Assembly: GCA_946535435.1 (NCBI GenBank) | Contig: CAMNDM010000009.1 | Location: 28,449-92,448, forward strand | Source: Physcocola sp002396385 | GTDB lineage: Bacteria > Bacteroidota > Bacteroidia > Bacteroidales > Paludibacteraceae | Reading direction: 5' to 3' | Length of the DNA: 64,000 nucleotides | In this document: positions 41,890 to 49,889 of the stretch, one piece after another | How the letters are laid out: every line of letters begins with the position of its first letter | Position numbering within the stretch: position 1 is the first letter of the stretch | Notes under the pieces: model-generated | The model's database searches: none | Told to the model about the DNA's origin: nothing | The model's input: only the letters and a program-made list of their open reading frames with translations | Made by a program: the position numbers and the translations under genes

Positions 41890-44765
41890 TCTTTTATTAC
41901 CCGCATTTCCACGCGTCGGTTTTTTGCACGGCCCCTTTCGGTGTCGTTTTTGGCAATCGGCTTGTTTTTCCCGTAACCTTTAGCCGTTATGGCACTGGCG
42001 TTGCATCCGAGCGAAACCAGGAAGTCGCGGACGGCGTCGGCACGGGCTTGCGAGAGCCGGTCATTCACCTCGTCGCTACCCACATCGTCGGTGTGTCCGC
42101 CTATCTCGACGTTCAAGTTCATTTTCTTCAGCAGTCGGGCCAGGCGGTGCAGTTCAGGATACGAGTAACTTAGCAACTCGCTCTTTCCGAAGTCGAAAAA
42201 AATGTTGTTGATGGTTACTTCTTTGCCTTGCTTCAACTCTTCGATGGTGGTTACGTGGAAAGTTTTTTCCACGGCTACACTTTCCTCTACCTTACGCAGA
42301 TCCACATGCCGGGTTTCCGGGTAGACGCTGGTGTCGCTGACAAAGACTCCGTACATCTTTCCTGCGGGGAGTACAATGAAGAAACTGCCGTCTTCGGGGT
42401 CGCTTTGCGCCATTCCCACTATTTTGTGCGTCTCTAGGTCTTCCCACATCAGTTTGGTCGCCACCTTCCTGCCACCTCGGTCCACCATCTTGCCGCTAAC
42501 CGTCACAACCTTGTAGGGGCGTTGCTCGGTAGGCAGGTTTATGCTGTAGATGCGGCTCTCGTTGCTGTCTTGTTCCTTTTGACTGAAGTAGGCGGTTGTT
42601 CCGTCGGTGCTTATCTTGTAGGTCCAGTCGTCGGCAGCTGTGTTGATTTCCTTGCCCAGGTTTTCGGGCTCGCTCCAGCAGGTCCAGCAGCTGTCGTTCA
42701 AGCGCACGCTCTTATAGACGTCGTAACCACCTAGTCCGCCCCTGCCGTCTGAACTGAAGTAGAGGGTTCGCATATCGGGGTGCATAAAGGGGGTGCGTTC
42801 GCTGTACATGGTGTTGATGGCCGGGCCCAGGTTTACGGGTTCGCTCCATTGTCCCAGACTGTCGCGCTGGCTGACGTAAAGGTCGCTTTCGTAGTGGTTG
42901 TTGCCGTGGTAGATGGCCGCCTTGTTGATGTCTGATGCCGAAGGCCTTATGCTGGTGAAAAGCAGGGTCTTGCCGTCGCTGCAGAGGGTTGCGTCGCTGT
43001 TCCAGGTGCCCCGGTTGATGTTTGGAGGGAAGAATTCCACCGGTTGCCAACCCTCTTCTGTCTTTGTGCACAGACCCATCACGCCGTTCTCGAATTTCAG
43101 CATCTGTGTGCCGTCGGCGCTCACTGCCAGTATGCCGTCATTGCTGTTTTTGTTACTCAGCGGTGCGAAAATGCGTGGCTTGGTCCACCCTCCGGCAGTG
43201 CGCTCGGTCACGAAAATGTCTTCTCCCCCCAGGTTGTCTTCACGGTCGCGTCCGCAGAAGTAGAGTTTTTTGCCGTCGGCGCTTATGATGGGGTAGTACT
43301 GGTTGCCTTTTTTCGAATTGGTGGCGCCTATGTTCTTAATGGCGATAGAGGGGTTCAGAGGCTTTTCCAGCACAGAGACCAACTCTTTGTACTGCGGATT
43401 TTTACCGAGCAGGTGGGCATATTTTTTTGCGGTTTGCAGTGCTTTCTCCCAGTCTTTTTCTTTGACGGCGTCGCGAATCAACACCTGCAGCGCCACTATA
43501 GCCAGGTCTTTGTCACTGGCCATTTGCAGGTACTGTTCCAGCCTGACGTGGTCTTCTCCCGCCGGCACAATGGTCCTGAAATCGAGGTCTTCCGCATATT
43601 TGGCGGCTGCCATGTCTTTCTGGAAGGCGGGTAGTTTGGTCACTTCGGGATAGTGGCTTTTCAGGTATTCCAGTGTGCTCACCTCTCCGTCTTTGGCCAT
43701 CAGGGCGTAGGTCTGCTTCAGCAACTCGCTGCGTTTGGCGGGGTTGCTTTCGTTTTCCAGACTCATCAGCAGTCCTTTGGCTATGCGGTCGCGCTGGCTG
43801 AGGCGTAGCAGGCTGTCGCTGGCGGCTTTGCGGAACTCTTTGTTGTTAGGGAAAAGTGTCAGGAAGGTGACGTAGCTGCTCCAGAGGCCGGGCACAATCA
43901 GGTCATTGTAGGCGTGTTTCTGCCCTAGGCTGTCGGCCAGTTTCGCATACGGACTGTCGGGATACGTTTCGGCGTACCACAGGTAGTTGTTTGTCTTGTT
44001 GGCGCGCCGGATCATGCGGAAGGCTTTGCGCCATATGCTGTCTTGCACTTCGGCTTTGCGTGTCGTTTCCGGGAACCTGCTGAGGAACATCTCGTAGCCG
44101 TGTCTGGTGTTTTCCTTAGATGCCATCTCGTACGCCAGTGTCTCGATGCGGGCTTTGGCGTCGGGCACCTGGGTGGCATAGGGGTAGGTGGTGACGAAGT
44201 GCTCGTAACCAGTCTCTGTGTTGTCGGTCAGGGCCCTTTCAAACGCCAGCTCGTAGACTTTGTTCTGCGCACGGTCTTTCCATTCCTGCCGTGCCAGTTC
44301 AAAGTAGTGCAGGTAGTGGTTGAATGCCTCTACTGTGTTGGCTTTCTCTGCCTTCAGCAGCCCGTAGCGGCAGGTGGTGTCGGCCAGGCTGCGCAAACTC
44401 TCGTTCGTGTAGCCGGCTTTCTGCAGTTTTTCCTGTTTTTTGGGGTCGGTTATGCCGATGAGCCTGCGTTGCAGGTTGTTGGCAATGTTGTACGCCTTCA
44501 GCGGGTTGAAGCCTTTGTAGTCTTGTTTGCAGAAGAGTACGCAGCGCCAGTAGTTGTATTCGAAGAAGGCCTCTTCGGTCGTCATCTTGTCGCGCTGGTT
44601 GTCTAATTCTTTGTCTGCTTTCTCGTAGTTGTGTTGCTCGTTTATTAGTTTCCCGAAGTTGGCTCCCGCCGCACTGATGTGGCACAGCAGGAAGCATACG
44701 GTGGCGGCCGCCAGGCGTTTGCCGGCAGACCCGAAAAAAGAATTTATGTGGAAGTTAGTCTGCAC
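41886..44765 (-). CDS. OmpA-family protein with TPR-like and PD40 repeats
   Basis: Signal peptide AATVCFLLCHISAAGA; residues about 40-450 are helical repeats (many ETYPDSPYAKLADSLGQKH-like units) suggesting a TPR/Sel1-like solenoid; about 480-760 contain PD40/WD40-like beta-propeller motifs (KKLYFCGRDREDNLGGEDIF; RTLYFSSDGRGGLGGYDVY); then an Ig-like segment and a C-terminal OmpA peptidoglycan-binding domain (IFFDFGKSELL ... IGGHTDDVGSDEVNDRLSQARA ... KNRRVEMRV). This architecture resembles PorE/P60-type T9SS-associated envelope proteins and many Bacteroidota OmpA proteins. The role here is unknown; it is anchored to murein in the periplasm or outer membrane. A canonical promoter precedes it. 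Confidence 0.9.
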   Translation of the reverse strand: MQTNFHINSFFGSAGKRLAAATVCFLLCHISAAGANFGKLINEQHNYEKADKELDNQRDKMTTEEAFFEYNYWRCVLFCKQDYKGFNPLKAYNIANNLQRRLIGITDPKKQEKLQKAGYTNESLRSLADTTCRYGLLKAEKANTVEAFNHYLHYFELARQEWKDRAQNKVYELAFERALTDNTETGYEHFVTTYPYATQVPDAKARIETLAYEMASKENTRHGYEMFLSRFPETTRKAEVQDSIWRKAFRMIRRANKTNNYLWYAETYPDSPYAKLADSLGQKHAYNDLIVPGLWSSYVTFLTLFPNNKEFRKAASDSLLRLSQRDRIAKGLLMSLENESNPAKRSELLKQTYALMAKDGEVSTLEYLKSHYPEVTKLPAFQKDMAAAKYAEDLDFRTIVPAGEDHVRLEQYLQMASDKDLAIVALQVLIRDAVKEKDWEKALQTAKKYAHLLGKNPQYKELVSVLEKPLNPSIAIKNIGATNSKKGNQYYPIISADGKKLYFCGRDREDNLGGEDIFVTERTAGGWTKPRIFAPLSNKNSNDGILAVSADGTQMLKFENGVMGLCTKTEEGWQPVEFFPPNINRGTWNSDATLCSDGKTLLFTSIRPSASDINKAAIYHGNNHYESDLYVSQRDSLGQWSEPVNLGPAINTMYSERTPFMHPDMRTLYFSSDGRGGLGGYDVYKSVRLNDSCWTCWSEPENLGKEINTAADDWTYKISTDGTTAYFSQKEQDSNESRIYSINLPTEQRPYKVVTVSGKMVDRGGRKVATKLMWEDLETHKIVGMAQSDPEDGSFFIVLPAGKMYGVFVSDTSVYPETRHVDLRKVEESVAVEKTFHVTTIEELKQGKEVTINNIFFDFGKSELLSYSYPELHRLARLLKKMNLNVEIGGHTDDVGSDEVNDRLSQARADAVRDFLVSLGCNASAITAKGYGKNKPIAKNDTERGRAKNRRVEMRVIKD

Positions 44766-44791
44766 TTTTGTGTAAGATATACTCTATCTTT

Positions 44792-44823
44792 CAAATTTAA
44801 TCCTTTTTCACCATATTCACAAA
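44792..44823 (-). promoter_or_regulatory. Canonical Bacteroidota promoter of the OmpA-family gene
   Basis: Minus strand TTTG (44823-44820), 20-base spacer, TAAATTTG (44799-44792); leader about 20 bases. Confidence 0.8.
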
Positions 44824-44855
44824 AAGAAGTGTTAGGCTTGTGTGTTGGCAGTTTT

Positions 44856-45131
44856 TTAGAAAATATCGGAATTTGTCCCGGTGTCGAGTAAAATGAGCGT
44901 AAGTTCTTTTTCCGATTGTTCCCATAAAAGGAGCCAGTCTGGCTTGATGTGGCACTCCCAAATTCCTTCGTATTTCCCATGGAGAATGTGGGGCTTGTAG
45001 TTTTCAGGAAGTTCTCCTTTTTCTGATAGAATGCTTAGAACTTTGCTTAGCTCGTTGATGTCGAATCCTCTTTTTTGACATCGTTTGAGCGATTTCTTGA
45101 ACTGGTTGGTGTAGTTAAGGCTGTATGCCAT
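44856..45131 (-). CDS. YafQ/RelE-family mRNA interferase toxin
   Basis: A 91-residue RelE-superfamily protein of the YafQ type: YTNQFKKSLKRCQKRGFDIN, HILHGKYEGIWECHIKPDWLLLWE and the C-terminal LILLDTGTNSDIF, whose usual family form ends with His before the final Ser-Asp-Leu-Phe. Here that catalytic His position reads Asn (TGTNSD instead of TGTHSD), so activity may be reduced. Such toxins cut mRNA in the ribosome. The gene lies one base after a RelB-like antitoxin frame. Confidence 0.88.
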   Translation of the reverse strand: MAYSLNYTNQFKKSLKRCQKRGFDINELSKVLSILSEKGELPENYKPHILHGKYEGIWECHIKPDWLLLWEQSEKELTLILLDTGTNSDIF

Positions 45132-45132
45132 G

Positions 45133-45359
45133 TTAGTCTTCTCCTAGAATTTGTGTTAGCAAATCTTTAACCGAGTCGGCGTGGTGCACACGGCCTTCCT
45201 TAATGTCCTCTAGTGCCGAGTCTAAGCTGCTTTTTTTCTTTTGTTCGACTTTATGGACCGATTTCACTCCTTTTATCATTTTTATTGCGCGCCTTATGTC
45301 GTTAATGAGTGATTCGTCTTCAATATCTACTATAATTGTGGTGTTATTGTATTTGCCAT
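45133..45359 (-). CDS. Antitoxin partner of the YafQ-type toxin, start codon unclear
   Basis: The frame ending at 45133 encodes a protein ending ...NDIRRAIKMIKGVKSV then a linker (HKVEQKKKSSLDSALEDIKE) and GRVHHADSVKDLLTQILGED, the usual layout of YafQ-partner antitoxins in Bacteroidota. Going upstream the frame is open but has no ATG, GTG or TTG near the expected start (TIIVDIEDESL). The only nearby ATG (45357-45359) is in another frame (MANTITPQL, then stop). A one-base indel between 45334 and 45356 would join them. Either the antitoxin uses an unusual start such as ATT/ATA, or it is frameshifted. Confidence 0.55.
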
Positions 45360-45433
45360 ACGCGTTTGAATTTTTGTAAATATATGATATTTTTAGAACG
45401 TCTCAAATTCGTGCCGTGTCATTTCTCCAAAAC

Positions 45434-45466
45434 AAAAAAGCAAGTAGGTGAGAACCAACTTGCTTT
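45434..45466 (-). terminator. Terminator of the tRNA-Lys/tRNA-Ser unit
   Basis: Minus strand AAAGCAAGT-GGT / ACC-ACTTGCTTT stem followed by six T, directly after tRNA-Ser. Confidence 0.85.
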
Positions 45467-45472
45467 TACTTG

Positions 45473-45557
45473 CGGAGAGAGAGGGATTCGAACCCCCGGT
45501 ACCTCTCGGTACGGCAGTTTTCAAGACTGCTGTAATCGACCACTCTACCATCTCTCC
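45473..45557 (-). tRNA. tRNA-Ser (anticodon TGA)
   Basis: The minus strand folds as a class II tRNA: acceptor GGAGAGA / TCTCTCC, anticodon loop CTTGAAA with TGA, a long variable arm (CCGTACCGAGAGGTACCGG region) and T arm GGGTTCGAATCCC-like. No CCA encoded. Transcribed after tRNA-Lys with an 7-base gap. Confidence 0.95.
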
Positions 45558-45564
45558 AAAAAGA

Positions 45565-45640
45565 TGGTGACCCAGCAGGGGATCGAACCCTGGACCCACA
45601 GATTAAGAGTCTGTTGCTCTACCAGCTGAGCTACTGAGTC
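45565..45640 (-). tRNA. tRNA-Lys (anticodon CTT)
   Basis: The minus strand folds as a class I tRNA: acceptor GACTCAG / CTGGGTC, D arm AGCTCAGCTGGTAGAGC, anticodon loop CTCTTAA with CTT, T arm CAGGGTTCGATCCCCTG, discriminator A and encoded CCA. Confidence 0.96.
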
Positions 45641-45901
45641 ATTTTTTTGAATGTCTTGCGGTGGTCGTTTCCGTTTGACTGTGCAAAATTAGTCTGTTTT
45701 GTGAACCCTTCCAAATATTTTTATGCTTTTTTTGCACTTATTTTGTAATGTGCTGAGTTTCATTTTTGAAACCAGTGGCATCCTTTCCAGACTGTTCTTG
45801 CCGCACACTTTTTTGCCGCATTGCACAACTTCCGTCTCTCCATTCGTAAGGTGTTACGTTCTTGCCGGGTATGCTTGCTGGTGGAGGACTGTGGATGGTA
45901 G
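45641..45901. other. Intergenic region, tRNA-Lys to the kinase terminator
   Basis: Upstream of the tRNAs on the minus strand. Several short open frames here have no supporting features. I see nothing else. Confidence 0.4.
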
Positions 45902-45937
45902 AAAAAATGCGCCGTCGCAAAGGACGGCGCATTTTTC
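45902..45937. terminator. Strong terminator of the BY-kinase gene
   Basis: A perfect stem AAAAATGCGCCGTC / GACGGCGCATTTTT with a 6-base loop; T-rich on both sides, so it could act in both directions. It lies 23 bases after the kinase stop at 45960. Confidence 0.93.
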
Positions 45938-45959
45938 TTATGGATGGTACGGGTTATCG

Positions 45960-48371
45960 TTATTTGTAACCGTAGTTGTTCCCGTAGCTCTTGTAGCTTC
46001 CGTAGCTGCCATACCGGTGGTATTGCCCATACACGCCGTTGGTGTTCAGCGAACCGTTCAGAATGGTACACATGCGTTTGAAGGTGCCGCTGTGGTACAG
46101 CTCTTCCAGGTCGGGCAGTGCGTCGCGTTGGAATTGGCCCTCGCGCATCACGAACAATACCAGGTCGGCATACTTGCCCACAATGCTGGCGTCGGCCACC
46201 AGGTTGAGCGGTGTGCAGTCGAGGAACACATAGTCGTACTTTCCGCGCAACTCGCTCATTAGTGTGTCCATACGCTCGTTTTGGAGCAACTCGGCCGGGT
46301 TTGGCGGTATAACGCCACTTGGCAGAATGTCGATGTTGTCGTGCAGTTTGCTCTTTATAATGCAGCCTTTCAGGGTCTCCTTGTCGCCGTTCAGCAGGCT
46401 GGTCACGCCTTTACGCATGTCGCAGAGGTTCTTGCTCAGTTCGGCTTTCCGCAGGTCCATGTCTACCATCAGTATGCGTTTGTCCATCAGGGCCAGACTC
46501 ATGGCCAGGTTGGCGCTGACGAATGTCTTGCCGCTGTTCGGGTAGAAGCTGGTGAACAGTATGAGCTCGCTGTCGTGCCCTGCCATAAAGGAGAAGTTGG
46601 TCCTCAGCACGCGGAAGGCCTCGTTGATGCCGTTTCGGTTCTTGTCTTCCACTTCAATGCGCAGTGGCATGGTCTGCTTGCTGTTGTCTTTGATCCGTTT
46701 GGTCAGAGGTACTGACCCCAGGAAAGGAAGCGTCAGCCCGTCGAGGTCTTTCTTGCTTCTGACGGTGCCGTCTAGTGTCAGCAACAGCCAGATGATGAAG
46801 GTAGGCAGTCCCATACCGGCTATCAGCGATATCAGCAGTATTTTTGCCTTCTGCGGGCTGACTGGCGCTTGCGGACCGCGTGGCGGAGTGATGACGCGTA
46901 TGTTGCTCACCTCCATATTTCCGCTCAGCTCGTTCTCTTCGCGTTTCTGCAAGAGGAAGAGGTAAAGGGTTTCCTTGATTTTCTGTTGGCGGCCGATGGT
47001 CTGCAGGTATTTTTCCTGCTGCGGATTGCGGGCAATCTTCTTGTTGATTTGCGCCTCTTTGGTCTTCAGGGTTTCCACCTTCATGCTGTTCGTGTGGATA
47101 ATGTTGGCCAAAGTGGAGCTGATGCTGCTGCGCAGTTGCCGCAGGGTCTCGTCCATCTCCTTTACCAACGGGTGTTTCACGCTGCTGTTGGCTACCAGGC
47201 GGCGCTTCTTTATCACCATTTCGTTGTAGTTGCTGACCAGGTTGCCCAGGCTTGGGTCGGTAATGCCCGCATTGTTAGGCAGCAGCTGGTCCTTCATCGA
47301 GGTGTCGCTGAGGCATTCGTTAATGTATTTGGCTATTTCCAGCTGCGTAACGGCTTCCAACGCACGCGCGTTGTACTGTTTTTGCTCAGTCACGTCGCCC
47401 AAGCCTTCGCTATAGACGTTGGTCACCAGCTCTATGCTTTTGTACCCCTCGATGTTGTTGTCTATTTTCCCCAACTCTTTTTCCAGGGTCACCAGTCGGT
47501 TGTCGATGAACTTGTTGGTTGTTTCGGCATTCAGTCGGTTCTCTTCCAACCGTTCGAAGGTGTAGATGTCGACCAGGGCTTTCAGCAGGTCGTCGGCGCG
47601 CTGTTGGCTCACGTCGGTGAGCGAGAGTTTGATGACCGAACTCATTTTGCTGACCAGCTCCACTTTCATGCCGTTGGCGTAAACATCGGCAAGCACGTTA
47701 GGGTTGTCGCGCTTTATGGTTATGCTCCTTTTCTGGTCTTTTTCGGTCAGTCCGTTCCCGTTTGGCTCCACTATAACCTTTCCCACAGGGGTGTTGACGC
47801 ACTGGAACGCGCGGGCTGTTATTACGGTGTCTTTCTCTTTCGGAAGACGGGTCTCTGGGTCGGTCCAGCGGAAATGCGACAATGCGAAGTCGGTCGGCCC
47901 TTTAATGTCAACTTTCAGGCTGAAGGTGTTCGCGTCTTGTGCGTCGGGGAAGGTGGCCGAAATCGGCGACTTGGTGTAGAGGTCGCTGTTGCGCAATAGC
48001 TTCCTTTCGTGGTAGGTGGTGTGGAGGTTGAGCTTCTTTATGGCCATATACATCAGGTAGGGGCTCTTGAATTCCTCTATCTCGTTGTCCACCTTGCTGC
48101 TGTTGCCAATCAGACCCAGGTCCATCAACTGGTCGCTGATGCCTTTGGCTCCCTTCTTCCCATTCTCTTTAACTAATAGGGTGGTGTATCGGCTGTAGCT
48201 AGGTTGAGTCTTTTGCAGGTAGGCGGCGCCCAGGCACAAACCAAGCGCTGTGCAGGCTCCTACCAGCCATTTGTTGCTTTTTATGATGCCGAAAATATTT
48301 TTCAAACTCAGCGAATCGTCCGCTGGTTTTACACTCTGCCTTCGGCTCAGGTTCCGTTGCGTTTCTTGCAT
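45960..48371 (-). CDS. Wzz/BY-kinase: polysaccharide chain-length determinant fused to tyrosine autokinase
   Basis: An inner-membrane co-polymerase that sets exopolysaccharide chain length and is controlled by tyrosine phosphorylation. N-terminal Wzz domain with a membrane helix (WLVGACTALGLCLGAAYL, about residues 34-51), a periplasmic coiled coil (about 270-490) and a second helix (ILLISLIAGMGLPTFIIWLLL, about 515-535). The cytoplasmic kinase has Walker A FYPNSGKTFVSANLA (about 605), A' RILMVDMDLRKAE and Walker B YDYVFLDCTP. The C-terminal tail has the autophosphorylation tyrosine cluster (YGQYHRYGSYGSYKSYGNN). The start is a -7 box (48409-48402 minus) downstream ATG. It diverges from the nucleotide-sugar genes, marking the edge of the polysaccharide locus. 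Confidence 0.95.
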   Translation of the reverse strand: MQETQRNLSRRQSVKPADDSLSLKNIFGIIKSNKWLVGACTALGLCLGAAYLQKTQPSYSRYTTLLVKENGKKGAKGISDQLMDLGLIGNSSKVDNEIEEFKSPYLMYMAIKKLNLHTTYHERKLLRNSDLYTKSPISATFPDAQDANTFSLKVDIKGPTDFALSHFRWTDPETRLPKEKDTVITARAFQCVNTPVGKVIVEPNGNGLTEKDQKRSITIKRDNPNVLADVYANGMKVELVSKMSSVIKLSLTDVSQQRADDLLKALVDIYTFERLEENRLNAETTNKFIDNRLVTLEKELGKIDNNIEGYKSIELVTNVYSEGLGDVTEQKQYNARALEAVTQLEIAKYINECLSDTSMKDQLLPNNAGITDPSLGNLVSNYNEMVIKKRRLVANSSVKHPLVKEMDETLRQLRSSISSTLANIIHTNSMKVETLKTKEAQINKKIARNPQQEKYLQTIGRQQKIKETLYLFLLQKREENELSGNMEVSNIRVITPPRGPQAPVSPQKAKILLISLIAGMGLPTFIIWLLLTLDGTVRSKKDLDGLTLPFLGSVPLTKRIKDNSKQTMPLRIEVEDKNRNGINEAFRVLRTNFSFMAGHDSELILFTSFYPNSGKTFVSANLAMSLALMDKRILMVDMDLRKAELSKNLCDMRKGVTSLLNGDKETLKGCIIKSKLHDNIDILPSGVIPPNPAELLQNERMDTLMSELRGKYDYVFLDCTPLNLVADASIVGKYADLVLFVMREGQFQRDALPDLEELYHSGTFKRMCTILNGSLNTNGVYGQYHRYGSYGSYKSYGNNYGYK

Positions 48372-48401
48372 TTGCTTACCTTACAGATGATTTGTTTTTT
48401 G

Positions 48402-48409
48402 CAAAGATA
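48402..48409 (-). promoter_or_regulatory. -7 promoter box of the Wzz/BY-kinase gene
   Basis: TATCTTTG on the minus strand, 31 bases before the ATG at 48371. Confidence 0.55.
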
Positions 48410-48582
48410 AGAAATAATTCGGTGTGCGCATACATCCTTTTGCCGAATGTATTTGAGGTGTTTCAGTCTGTGCCGATTATGTCTGTTTATAATCAGTTTG
48501 TTATCATTCTATCAACAACCCGAACTTTGGCATTGTTGAAAATTAAAGAGCCGCGGGAAAAAACAATTATCAAAATTTTCCG

Positions 48583-48590
48583 TAATTTTG
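48583..48590 (+). promoter_or_regulatory. -7 promoter box of the nucleotide-sugar genes
   Basis: TAATTTTG on the plus strand; implies a leader of about 160 bases before the epimerase ATG at 48757. No clear -33. Confidence 0.4.
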
Positions 48591-48756
48591 CGCAAAATCT
48601 AATGGGAAGTGATTTGTTTGCCGTTAAATTTTTAACTACATATTCACGAAGGATTTTCCGTAACTATTTGTGGCTTTGCTGTTTATGCGATAGCAAGGGA
48701 ACTAAGGATATGTAGTGTCTTTAAATTTTAAGACTTTTCTTTGCACTTATCTTAAT

Positions 48757-49827
48757 ATGCTACCTTTCAATGTGACGCTGGCCGGAAAGACCGTTTTGGT
48801 TACAGGGGCTGCTGGCTTTATTGGCAGTAACCTGGTCAAAAGGTTGTTTCACGATGTGCCTGACGTGAAGATTGTGGGCGTTGATTCTATTACCGATTAT
48901 TACGATGTAAACATCAAATACGGCCGCTTGGAAGAAATTGATGCGCTGCAGCGCGACTGGCATTTCGTTAAAGGCTCTATTGCCGACAAGACGTTGGTAG
49001 AAAGGCTTTTTGCCGATTACCGCCCTGCGGTGGTGGTGAATTTGGCAGCGCAGGCTGGTGTGCGCTACAGCATTACCAATCCGGGCGCCTATATCGAGAG
49101 TAACCTCATTGGTTTCTATAATATTTTGGAGGCTTGTCGGAACCATCCGGTTGAACACTTGGTTTATGCCTCTTCCAGTTCGGTCTATGGCTCTAACAAG
49201 AAGGTGCCTTATTCCACCGACGACAAGGTCGACAATCCCGTCAGCCTTTATGCTGCTACCAAGAAAAGCAACGAGTTGATGGCTCATGCTTATAGCAAGT
49301 TGTACAACATTCCGTCTACTGGGTTGCGTTTCTTCACCGTTTACGGTCCTGCCGGACGGCCTGATATGGCCTATTTCGGCTTCACCAACAAATTGCGTGA
49401 GGGCAAGACCATTCAGATTTTTAATTACGGCAACTGCAAGCGCGATTTTACCTTTGTCGACGATATTGTTGAGGGGGTTGTGCGTGTTATGCGGCATGCC
49501 CCTGAGAAACAGATGGGCGAAGACGGACTGCCTGTCCCTCCTTACAAGGTCTATAATATAGGTAATAACAGCCCTGAAAACCTGCTCGACTTTGTGCGCA
49601 TCCTTCAAGAGGAACTCCTGAGGGCGGGCGTCCTTCCTGCCGATTATGATTTCGAGTCGCACAAACAGCTGGTGCCGATGCAGCCGGGCGATGTACCGGT
49701 CACTTATGCCGACACCACGCCGCTTGAACACGATTTTGGCTTTAAACCCTCTACACCGCTGCGTAAAGGGCTTAGGGCGTTTGCTGAATGGTACGCCAAG
49801 TACTACATGCCGGTAACCGGCGCTTAA
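48757..49827 (+). CDS. UDP-glucuronate 4-epimerase (CapI-like SDR)
   Basis: Extended SDR epimerase converting UDP-glucuronate to UDP-galacturonate. NAD-binding GAAGFIGSN near residue 19, Asp in VVGVDSITDYYDV, catalytic SSSSVYGSNKKVPYS and YAATKKSNE (Tyr-x3-Lys), and the CapI-type substrate block FTVYGPAGRPDMAYFGFTNK plus RDFTFVDDIVEGV. The ATG at 48757 is chosen; an in-frame GTG 14 codons upstream adds a non-conserved leader. The substrate, UDP-GlcA, is supplied by the next gene, UDP-glucose dehydrogenase, 62 bases downstream. Confidence 0.9.
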   Translation: MLPFNVTLAGKTVLVTGAAGFIGSNLVKRLFHDVPDVKIVGVDSITDYYDVNIKYGRLEEIDALQRDWHFVKGSIADKTLVERLFADYRPAVVVNLAAQAGVRYSITNPGAYIESNLIGFYNILEACRNHPVEHLVYASSSSVYGSNKKVPYSTDDKVDNPVSLYAATKKSNELMAHAYSKLYNIPSTGLRFFTVYGPAGRPDMAYFGFTNKLREGKTIQIFNYGNCKRDFTFVDDIVEGVVRVMRHAPEKQMGEDGLPVPPYKVYNIGNNSPENLLDFVRILQEELLRAGVLPADYDFESHKQLVPMQPGDVPVTYADTTPLEHDFGFKPSTPLRKGLRAFAEWYAKYYMPVTGA

Positions 49828-49889
49828 ATGTATCTCCTATTGCAGTGGCAAGGAGGAGAAATGAAGAAGATTATACGTTTTTCTAAATA

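Larger units (their letters stand above)
48372..48756. other. Divergent regulatory region of the polysaccharide locus
   Basis: Contains the -7 box of the kinase gene (TATCTTTG, minus, 48409-48402) and that of the epimerase gene (TAATTTTG, plus, 48583-48590), leaving a leader of about 160 bases before the epimerase. No gene is accepted here. Confidence 0.55.

Noticed and set aside
44856..45359. A HigBA-type pair instead of YafQ-type
   Set aside because: The toxin motif order and terminal block fit YafQ better, and the antitoxin lacks a Cro/C1 helix-turn-helix.
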